Positions 56,081 through 64,000 of a DNA stretch of 64,000 bases are shown piece by piece. A model generated the notes under the pieces. It was not told the DNA's origin and did not search any database. It saw nothing but the letters and a program-made list of their open reading frames with translations. The DNA comes from Lineus longissimus (Eukaryota > Nemertea > Pilidiophora > Heteronemertea > Lineidae): the NCBI RefSeq assembly GCF_910592395.1, contig NC_088321.1:14196001-14260000 (forward strand), in the 5' to 3' direction. Position 1 is the first letter of the stretch; each line of letters begins with the position of its first letter. Made by a program: the position numbers and the translations under genes.

Positions 56081-57300
56081 TGCCGTGTTAGATTGGAGTG
56101 TTTCATCACTTTAAGGTACAATCCATTCATTCATACATCTTGTGGTTCCTCAGTTATCTACCTTTGCTATTGGTGATATGTAGGACTAGATAACGATCTT
56201 CTCTATTATTTTGTATTTCTAAATTCATTTGTGCATGTTGGCTCCACCGTGTGTCAGGGGGCAGTTCCTGTTGTTTAGAATTTCGACCTTCAGTTCTATT
56301 TCATGAAAAATGACTAATTAAGTACCCAGGTTGCTACGTTTTCTCCACTTCACGACTATTCTGTTATGAAGGCCTTGTCTTCGAAAGGTGTCTCGGGGTA
56401 CCCGTTCACCGATTTCAGCCGAGAGCGTTGCTTGTCTTTGGTGACGGGGCTGAGTACGTCAATGATTTTTTTAAACTGTTATCGACTTCTTCGAGGTTCA
56501 CTCCTTCATACACTGACCCCAGGAGTTGTGGATACTCCTTTCAGGACTTCGAATCAGCTTTTGTATCCTGTTACACATGCGCATGAAAGGTTTCATTGTA
56601 TTCATATTCCTGCACATGTGTTACCGGGTGAAAAATATGGAAATTTTCTTCCAACTTCTGTCAATCCAAAGGAGTCTTGTCCAGTCTGGTTTAGAGTCTT
56701 TGCGTGCATCATGAAAAGATGGGCCTATTCCAAATTCCGAATTCCGATTTCAATACTTCTTTTTCTACAGCATTTCATAAAATAGGTGTCGCACATAGTA
56801 TTACTGTGGATTCGAAAAAACTGTGATAAAAATTTGCAATTTCGTAACTTTTATATATTCGTTGAAACCGTTCCGTTCCCTCGTTCAATTGCACAATTTT
56901 GTTAGCGGATATTTTTTACCCAGAGTGCATCTGTTGATATTTCGTGTATTGGATATTGACTGCTGCATTGTGATACGATTTGTTACAACGTTCGACAAAA
57001 ACGTATTTTGTTCCATTTGCGACACTCTTGGCGACAGCTGCGGAGTAAAACGTGACACTTTTGTTTGCGATTTATCCTGAATTGAATACGGAGATAACAA
57101 TTTTGAGGTCGTTGCGCAGGCAAGGATACAAATCAAATCAAATCTGAGGAGATAAGGAGCAACCTTTTAGAAGCTGACCCAAATCTGTGTGTAAATTCAA
57201 AATTTGGATTCGAAATCCTGCAAAGACTTGGAATATCACAGAACTGAAGCAACGTTCCAACAAGTTTCAAAATTTTTGAATCTTGGTCAATATTTCTTGG
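56081..57300. other. intronic sequence with the longest open frame in the window
   Basis: A + frame of 139 codons at 56366-56785 has no recognisable domain, no convincing start context and no splice-site logic linking it to the CELF frame. Nearby frames on both strands are shorter. Probably chance. Confidence 0.3.
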
Positions 57301-57366
57301 ATTTTACAAGTTTGACCTTGGAGTGACCTTGACATTGAATTTGGCCTTGACCTTTACCTGTGCTCA

Positions 57367-57471
57367 GTGACCTCCTCATCCTGGTCCAATGTAGAAATGT
57401 CCACAACGGTTACCAGCACATCGACAACAACGACAACAACAACATCTGCAGCAGCCACATCTAGTCAAACG
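57367..57471 (+). other. possible cryptic or poison exon
   Basis: CTGTGCTCAG (57357-57366) could be a weak acceptor and ACG|GTAAAC (57472) a donor, enclosing 105 bp. In the phase-0 frame used by the flanking CELF exons the first codon is TGA, so inclusion would truncate the protein. In another frame it reads a threonine-rich stretch from ACA/ACG repeats. No supporting evidence beyond splice-like ends. Confidence 0.15.
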
Positions 57472-57689
57472 GTAAACAGGTTTATGAAATATTTTTTACG
57501 ATCATTCTCAGGTTGTGAATTATTCTCAGAAGTGAAGGCCGGATTACTTGCATTGCTCAGTGCAGCAATAAATAGTGCTGGTCGCTGAAGTCAAAAGTAA
57601 CTTGTTTCTGGGGCACTTTTAGGGGCCAGAACTTGAAACCAAAACAATTAGAAGTCATTCAAAACGCAGTGAATGCCAATTTTAAGGCG

Positions 57690-57800
57690 TCAGTTCTTTG
57701 TTTTTTCAGAGAACAGCCGCCCAGGTTTTAAATGGGCGTTCAATTCATTTTGAAGAATAGCTTTTGGATCTCAAGTTCAAGTGGAAATATGGTCAACCTT
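57690..57800 (+). repeat. dispersed repeat C, copy 3
   Basis: GAACAGCCGCCCAGGTTTTA, ATGGGCGTTCAATTCATTTT and TCTCAAGTTCAAGTGGAAAT follow the order of 27585-27690. Confidence 0.5.
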
Positions 57801-58635
57801 AAAAGTTCCTCCTGTTGGGCTGGTCTTTAGCTGGGTTTGAAACAGCTTATCTTTCCGTAACAGGCGCACTGCCACAGCAATTAAGCTTATTTTCAGTTGA
57901 GTGTCACACCCAGAGAATATCTTTGTTACCCAGATGGACAAAGAGACACTCCAACAATGGGAAAAAGACAACAATAGGGTTTAATGAATTGTCACCCCGT
58001 CTGACTCTGTACTACACCTGATCATTTATTCATGTTGCAAAAAATTGTGAGTGATCAAGAACAATAACGTGTTGATTTGGACACAGACATGACAGATGTC
58101 ATTGTCATAGACGATGTCACTGTGAAAATACTGATTCAGGTTCTAATGTCAACGAGTGAAGCTTTGCATACAGGCCCTGAACCAGTATATTCAATGAACC
58201 ACTGTTCACTGATTAAAAAGTATAGTTCAGGGCCTACATACTTTATGTGTAGACACACCTGTAGGCCCTGAAACTGTATATTGACTGTCAGATTCAACAC
58301 ATTTGTTAGTTTAGCAAGAAGTTTCTAGATATTTAATCCAGTACCCAGTAATATAAAACACCTCTTTGTGGTATCCATGAGTCATCGGTTATGTCCATTA
58401 GACATGTTTTTTCACTCACTCACGCCAGCCATGATAATTATGGGATACAATAGCTCGTTCCATCTCAGTTACATACTGGCATCAATATTTCATTGAGCGA
58501 GACATCCCCAGGTGATTGTGATTACAGTCATTGTTTTTGAATCCTTTGAATAAAGCTGTGATCACGGTTTGCATTGGGGGAGCAAACTACCATTCAGTGG
58601 GCAGTTTGAGATGGCTAGAATCCATTTCACGAAAA

Positions 58636-58701
58636 AATTCAATTTGACCTCTCTAATCAGGACACCTCTCTATTAAGGACAGCACTTGTAGTCCCGTAGA
58701 C
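58636..58701 (-). mobile_element. MITE family 3, fragment
   Basis: GACCTCTCTAATCAGGACAC then CTCTCTATTAAGGACAGCAC match the middle of 41570-41729; the terminal AGTAGAACCTC is missing. Confidence 0.6.
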
Positions 58702-59009
58702 AATAAAACCTGTTAAATCATAAAATGTGCCAAATGACACTGACCAGGATGTGGCGCCGGGGAACTGGAACTGTCCACAACCAATCCGGTCCAATTCAAA
58801 GGATTTTAAACAATACCCTGTGATTGATAACCATGGAGCCAACATCCTCGCAAATAATTAATTCATTTGACAAGGTTTACAGTCACCCATTAGTGCCTTT
58901 GCAATTAGATGTGTTTGTGTTTACCTTCAGTAGCCAGGACTTAACGTATCGGGACTATTTTTAGATAGTGTCTGAAAGTTGTTGTTAGTTAAATATCAAT
59001 CGTGAATAT

Positions 59010-59645
59010 AAATGTTACCATTAGGAAGTGCTGATTGAAAACCTTCCAATGAATGGTCATGTCAATAGGTTTACAAATGGTACCATAAGAAAGTGTGCGT
59101 TGATAGCTTTCCAATGAATGGTCATGTCAATAGGTTTACAAATGGTACTATAAGAAAGTGCTCGTTGATAGCTTTCCAATGAATGGTCCTGTCAATAGGA
59201 TGGTACCATTAGAAAGTGTGCATTGATAGCTTTCCAATGAATGGTCATGTCAATAGGTATACAAATGGTACCATAAGAAAGTGCTCGTTGATAGCTTTCC
59301 AATGAATGGTCCTGTCAATAGGATGGTACAATTAGAAAGTGTGCATTGATAGCTTTCCAATGAATGGTCATGTCAATAGGTTTGCAAATGGTACCATAAG
59401 AAAGTGCTCGTTGATAGCTTTCCAATGAATGGTCCTGTCAATAGGATGGTACCATTAGAAAGTGTGCATTGATAGCTTTCCAATGAATGGTCATGTCAAT
59501 AGGTTTACAAATGGTACCACAAGAAAGTGTACGTTGATAGCTTTCCAATGAATGGTCATGTCAATAGGTTCACAAATGGTCCCATCAGAAATGACCCATT
59601 GAGAGCTTTCGAATGAAATAGAGAGCTTTCTAATGAAATAGATTT
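59010..59645. repeat. 65/58-bp minisatellite array 2 with 123-bp higher-order units
   Basis: Unit starts (AATAGG) are at 59064, 59129, 59194, 59252, 59317, 59375, 59440, 59498 and 59563: spacings 65, 65, 58, 65, 58, 65, 58, 65. Each 58-bp unit lacks the TTTACAA segment of the 65-bp unit and is preceded by GGTCCTGTC in place of GGTCATGTC. So a long-short pair of 123 bp was amplified about three times. Consensus words: GTACCATAAGAAAGTG, then TTGATAGCTTTCCAATGAAT. Confidence 0.95.
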
Positions 59646-59849
59646 GAAAAATCTTAAAGGGAGGCTTTAGTCCGGAACCTTGTGGGCGAGATTAAGTTTC
59701 ATGCAGTTGCAATAGTTGTCTCCCCTATCTCAACGTCTTTATTTGTACAAGGTATATTTCCATCATCACATCAAACCAGATAGATTGACGAATTTTGAAT
59801 TAAAACCAAAAAAAAATAATTTTCACAGAAAGAAAGGCCCTCCTGAGTC

Positions 59850-60160
59850 ATCAAATTTTGCTACTATTCAAATTGATCGCTGACACTATTATGTTGATAA
59901 AATCGTAACTTGTCTGTCCCATGCTCCCCGCAGTAATATCCACGATAAACATGTCAACCCACAATTCGTCGAAAACACCAGAAATGATATATTTATTAAT
60001 CACGATTGTTTGACGATCCATTACGAATTTGCGTATATGATGGTTGGTTGCATCCCACGGGGATGCAATACTCATCCATTATACGCGCAACATGTTGGTA
60101 TATAAACGCAACATTTGAATTAGTAATTATGGCGACTATATTATGATATATATATACTCT
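59850..60160. promoter_or_regulatory. enhancer-like unique segment upstream of the linker exon
   Basis: AT-rich homeodomain-type words (TATTTATTAATCACG, GAATTAGTAATTATGG) mixed with CpGs (TATACGCGCAACATG, CGCAACATT) and the inverted GCATCCCACGGGGATGC. Unique in the window. Candidate only. Confidence 0.25.
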
Positions 60161-60754
60161 CGTTTCACTGCTGTAAGACCCGTTGATTGATAAGTATAAA
60201 ATTGAAACCATGGCCGAACGGGAACATGACGTCAACATGGCGTAGCCAACCCATTGTCAATCCAAACGAAATATGTAAAATGGCATCAAATGACCATAAT
60301 TCAGACCGGTCTTATATCAGTGAAACTAGTGTATCTGGTGATCCTGAGTTTTATGACTGTCTGGCGTGCTTCAAACGTCGTTTCGTTCCAAATGGAGTCA
60401 TTCTTTTTCCAATGTTTCAATCAATAACAGATAAGTCATTTATAGCAATTTTGAACGTTTTCTTTTCCACAATATTGATTAATTGAGAGTAAAAAATTTG
60501 TAATATATTAGAATTTCATTCTTTCAGAAACTTTATCTCCCGGGCTGACAATGGTTTTAATTGTTGAATAGGTTCTTAATTATTAGGCTATCAATCTAAT
60601 GGGACTATTCTTATTTCAGGTCAATCCGACTTAAGAAACTGTTATAAAACTTAACATGGAGTTTATTTCCTTTAATTCAATTTTATTTCATTTCTTTAAA
60701 ATTACTACAAACCCATTTTGCTATCAATCTCATGAGACTGTTTTATAATTTCAG

Positions 60755-60898
60755 GGAGCCTCTTCTAGTTTAGTCGTGAAATTCGCCGATACAGAAAAAG
60801 AACGTCAGCTCAGAAGAATACAACAAATGGCGGGCCCACTCGGTTTCCTCAACCCGTTCGCGTTGTCTCAGCTAAACGCGTACGGCGCGTATGCCCAG
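60755..60898 (+). CDS. CELF: CELF/Bruno-like protein, exon for RRM2 end and start of linker
   Basis: This 144-bp exon (48 codons, phase 0 at both ends) encodes [35 protein letters not shown] and [28 protein letters not shown] is the last strand and C-terminal extension of CELF RRM2. RIQQMAG and AYGAYAQ are CELF-specific linker landmarks; RRIQQMAG...LNPF...YGAYAQ is typical of the CELF3-6/bru3 branch. Splice sites are TAATTTCAG|GGA and CAG|GTTAGT. Joined to the two upstream exons it completes an uninterrupted reading frame across RRM2 of about 118 residues. The next linker exon and RRM3 lie beyond the window. The linker of relatives is where splicing activation and repression functions map. 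Confidence 0.95.
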
Positions 60899-61016
60899 GT
60901 TAGTCAAAGCTCATTCTAAATTACAAATTGGTGTCGGGGCCTGTCGCAAAACTTTTTGAAGCTGAAGAATATTTGGTTGTCCACTTCTTGCAGGTTCTCA
61001 CATATCGGATTATTGC

Positions 61017-61222
61017 AGGGTGTCTATAGGCAGGAGCCAGGTTGGTCCGATTGAGTTACACAAAGTCGCTAATATGGGTCTCGCCCATCTGAAATTACAA
61101 TGACACCTGTATAAGAAATAAGTTTAATGATGAATCAAACCTGGCCCAGTCCCCTAACGGTGCCTATTGGTCACCTGAAGATGACCAATTTGACCGCCTA
61201 GTTCGTGCCTATCCCCCTTTAA
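61017..61222 (-). mobile_element. MITE family 1, full copy
   Basis: Left end GGGTGTCTATAGGCAGGAGC and right end (reversed) AAAGGGGGATAGGCACGAAC are inverted. Interior words TTACACAAAGTCGC, TCACCTGAAGATGACCAA and AATCAAACCTGGCCCAGTC match 2051-2267 in the opposite orientation. Confidence 0.7.
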
Positions 61223-62029
61223 GGAAGATTTTCTGCGAATTTGCAGAAAACAGGACGATATTCTGAAAGTCTCTGATGAATTTAACACTGCTGTTGCCTT
61301 TGGTTTGAAAATGAAGAGGTCTCGTAGTCTTTTCTTGTCAAGAAATCTAATTAGGTGTCAATCAAAACCAACAGTTTCTTTGATCATGAAGATGATCTCA
61401 CTAGCTTTCTTAGCATCAAATTATTTTGCGACAGTTCTTGAAATTTTATATGTAAAGATAGGATGAAGTACTCAACAGTCAATTTCAAAAGTTCTCCCCG
61501 TTGGTGTTACATATTGCAAAATTTGAAAAAGTTACTTGATTTTGCCCTCAGGTGTTATAAAATGTGTACATGTATTCAAGTTCCCTATTCTTATTGTCGG
61601 GAGTGCTGTGTTACATTTTTCTGATCATACATCCACGGATATCCACTGATTAACCGCTAACCGCTCTCGGCATTGCTTAACTTTGGTGACGGTACATGTA
61701 GATACGCTAGCCTCTTGACCATTAACTTTGGTGATGGGGTGGATCGTACTGACCACAATTCCATAAAGGAAATTCTTCCACAAAATGGTTGGTGAGATGT
61801 CTGTTATACTTGATACTTTGGGTATAATACACCCTACAAAAGGCCGCCTCTCAGCATAATATCATAGTCAAGTGGATTCTCGAAGATCCCATATCTAGAC
61901 GCATCCCATTTCTTACTATATTATCGAATACCATTCCCATCTATACGCCTATCCCAGAAGCCGAGTCGATGCGCCATTTCAATCCCCCGCTCCATTGGAC
62001 CAATAAGTAAGAATTCTATACAGTATTGT

Positions 62030-62200
62030 GCGGCGAATCAATGTGGCCGCTCAATCGGGTGAGCACTATTGCGAATAGCAGCGTCTCGGATGACTTTAAT
62101 TAAGGAGTAATTAACTGATCCTCGTTAGGAACGATTTCTGTATCAATTAAGAGGTAATTAGCTCTGTGATGAGGGTTTGGACGTCCGGTTCATTTGGAGG
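62030..62200. promoter_or_regulatory. enhancer-like unique segment
   Basis: Four TAATTA-type sites (CTTTAATTAAGG, GAGTAATTAACTG, ATCAATTAAGAGG, GGTAATTAGC) within about 75 bp, after a CpG-bearing stretch (GTGCGGCGAATC, AGCAGCGTCTCGG). Unique in the window. This is the densest homeodomain-site cluster I see. Candidate only. Confidence 0.35.
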
Positions 62201-63069
62201 GAAAAATTACGTAAGAGCTATTGGCATTTCTTAATTTAAAAAAAATGCTATTTTGAGCTCATGGAGAAGGCTCGTACATAACTTCATGTGACCTTTATTG
62301 GCTCGTTTTTAGCTCAGCTGAGCGCCAGGCCCTTGGGCCTCTTCTTTTCTTTGTAAAGTGACCTTCAGCTTGCCAGCAATATCATGTCCTGTTGCCACAT
62401 TATTTGATATGCCTGTGGCTATTCCTGAGTGTTTTGGACAAATTTTGATGCAATCCATTGCTTGACATAAATTCTATAACAAGCTTTTAATTACTGAGGC
62501 CTTTACAGAACCATATACCATAATCCCTCGGAATACAATTGAACCGGACACTTTTTCCAGGGGGATGTTTTCTACTACTACAACGGCGTCCAAAAACGAC
62601 CATCCTCCTACTTATTATGACTGTGTCTGATTCATAGTAATATCAGAAGAGCTCAATCGATTTGTTTACACTGCACATTCGAACCTGTCTGAATCTCCGA
62701 CTAAAAAACACCAAAAAAATGAAAGTCAACACTAATCTCACCCAGATCACGACACTATGACACAGGCAATTGAACTAATGGCGTAGATTACCAGAATGAA
62801 TCACAGGCCATGATCGTCTTCCATCGGCCAATCGTTCCCGTCCCAAGATGGCTGCTCCAGCGTATCTCTTTCGTGTCTTTGATAAATTTTGAATCTCTCT
62901 TGGGACCTGACATAGGAAGTCGTTCAACTTGGAAAAAGGTTCTGTGATTTATATCTTCCCGTTGGAGTGGAATAAATCACGATCAAGATGAAGTCATCGG
63001 TTACATTTTTCTGCATCATTTGTGTAGGAAACGTGCCCTTTTTTTTGGTGGATCAGGAAAATAGAAATG

Positions 63070-63258
63070 CAGTTGTACACATAGCCGTAGTGTAGTTATT
63101 ATGCAGACAAATTTGATGAAACTTGGCACTTACAGTATTTGTATATCTGTCTACACAACAGCTCTGTTAAAATTTATATTGAGTACGTATTTACGTAGTT
63201 GGAAATTTTCAAATTCAATCACGAATTTCAAATTTTATCGAACAGCAAAATCCTTTAA
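63070..63258 (+). mobile_element. TTAA-type MITE family 2, copy
   Basis: ATAGCCGTAGTGTAGTTATT, GAAACTTGGCACTTACAGTA, CTACACAACAGCTCTGTTAA and AAATTTTCAAATTCAATCAC match 17831-18067. The right end is CGAACAGCAAAATCC then TTTAA (TTAA at 63255-63258). The left end has decayed. Confidence 0.75.
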
Positions 63259-63299
63259 GAGCATCGAGTTGGTGTCAGTATTGTAGTAGAAGAGCTACT

Positions 63300-63740
63300 C
63301 AGTTAAAAGACAAATTTCCCTCCCGAGGATAAGATTGGGAACATGCCGTTTGTAACTCGATTTGGGTGAATGATCACAACATACATGTAGGTTCGGTTGA
63401 GATGCTTCCGACCTTTTCGGCCTGAGTTTAACAGAGAGTCTGAACTGTTGTGTTTAAAAGACGAAACCTTACAATGTCCAGCACAAGATTAAGATTGCGA
63501 ACATGGCCTCTGTGACTAAATATGGTTGAATAATAACAACATATGTCTTGGTTGTTGTGCAGATTCTTGTGTTCTTTTCTGCCCAAGTTTACCAGAGAGG
63601 CAGATCTGTTGTGCTAAGACAAAACCGAACAATGTCCCGTACGAGATTAAGATTGCGAACATGGCCTCGGTAACCTGATATTGCCGGATAACGACGCGCT
63701 AATAATGTTTGTCTGTTCGGCCCGCCTCTCATACTAAGAT
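63300..63740. repeat. tandem repeat of about 160 bp, three units
   Basis: AAGATTGGGAACATGCC (63331), AAGATTGCGAACATGGCC (63491) and AAGATTGCGAACATGGCC (63649) mark units; inner words AACAACATA, TTTACCAGAGAG and TGTTGTG recur in step. Confidence 0.8.
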
Positions 63741-63865
63741 GGTGAACACAAGATTATTCGGTGGACAAGTGATTATTCCCGACACCACGGGTCTGGTTTT
63801 AGTGGTAACTCGATATGTTTGAGGGCCCATGAAGCAATTGTAGGCCATGTAGATTAATTGTTTAC

Positions 63866-64000
63866 TTAAAGGGGGACTTTAGGCAGGAGCAGGGGGTTAA
63901 ATTGATTGTCTTCAGGTGACTAATATGCACAGTGAGGGCACTGTGTCGTGTTTGATTCAGAAGTAACTATACCACTCTTACAACTTAGCCACCAATGTCT
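63866..64000 (+). mobile_element. MITE family 1, copy cut by the window end
   Basis: TTAAAGGGGGACTTTAGGCA, CTTCAGGTGACTAATATGCA, CAGTGAGGGCACTGTGTCGT and TTTGATTCAGAAGTAACTAT match 2051-2267 and 28177-28283. The right end lies outside the window. Confidence 0.65.

Larger units (their letters stand above)
39617..60754 (+). other. CELF: CELF intron between RRM2 and linker exons (21,138 bp)
   Basis: Starts GTAAGT and ends TTTATAATTTCAG; phase 0 on both sides. No additional in-frame CELF exon was recognised inside. It holds tandem arrays, MITEs, an internal TATA promoter candidate and several enhancer-like segments, listed separately. Confidence 0.9.
60899..64000 (+). other. CELF: start of the next CELF intron
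   Basis: Begins GTTAGT. I found no sign of the following glutamine/alanine-rich linker exon in this 3.1 kb, so the intron continues past the window. Confidence 0.8.

Noticed and set aside
56366-56785. 139-codon + strand open frame, the longest in the window
   Set aside because: No domain, signal peptide or repeat pattern I recognise; no supporting splice sites. In 64 kb of six-frame sequence a frame this long can arise by chance.
57397-57471. Coding exon for a threonine-rich CELF linker insert
   Set aside because: The threonine frame is not the one required by the phase-0 CELF junctions, and the ACA/ACG run is low-complexity DNA.
60899-64000. Next CELF linker exon (glutamine/alanine-rich) within the window
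   Set aside because: I looked for CAG/CAA-rich coding sequence with flanking splice sites and found none.
1-64000. A previously undescribed multi-gene system
   Set aside because: Apart from three CELF exons and decayed mobile elements, there is no cluster of genes that could form one.

Overview
This window is nuclear DNA from an animal, most likely a marine invertebrate of the spiralian (lophotrochozoan) type. The host sequence I can support is part of one long, intron-rich gene on the + strand: a CELF/Bruno-like RNA-binding protein of the CELF3/4/5/6 (fly bru3) class. Three consecutive coding exons are clear, with good splice sites and compatible phases: 37320-37448, 39537-39616 and 60755-60898. 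Together they encode the whole second RNA recognition motif (RRM2) and the start of the divergent linker. The linker ends in an NPF...AYGAYAQ block, which I recall as closer to protostome Bruno-3-like proteins than to vertebrate CELF proteins. RRM1 and its linker must lie upstream of the window, or in short exons I could not find. The rest of the linker and RRM3 lie downstream. The organism call is an inference from this protein and from the repeat landscape.

Layout. 1-37319 is probably the intron before the RRM2 exon, though its left end could be flanking DNA. It is packed with small mobile elements and tandem arrays: tRNA-derived SINEs, decayed non-LTR (LINE) 3' ends, several MITE families with TTAA or TA flanks, a 1.05-kb Mutator-like element with 55-bp terminal inverted repeats and a 9-bp target duplication, and minisatellites of 22 to about 220 bp. 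37449-39536 is a 2.1-kb intron. 39617-60754 is a 21.1-kb intron holding two sibling 65-bp minisatellites (one with a 123-bp higher-order structure), more MITEs, a possible internal TATA promoter near 55350 and several CpG-bearing, homeodomain-site-rich segments that look like enhancers. 60899-64000 is the start of the next intron.

How it fits together. The gene product should bind GU/UG-rich RNA and control splicing, translation or mRNA stability, probably mainly in neurons and muscle as in relatives. The long introns carry repeated RFX X-box-like sites, POU octamers and homeodomain sites, which would suit a neural gene with much intronic regulation, but this is inference from motifs only. 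A degenerate copy of the 5' end of the RRM2 exon lies about 410 bp upstream of the real one.

I found no bacterial operon, CRISPR array, defence system or other clearly new biological system. The most unusual material is structural: higher-order minisatellites, the Mutator-like element that contains a separately dispersed repeat, a MITE that split a tandem array, the ghost exon and the internal promoter candidate. Almost all open reading frames over 60 codons outside the three exons look like chance or repeat-derived frames.
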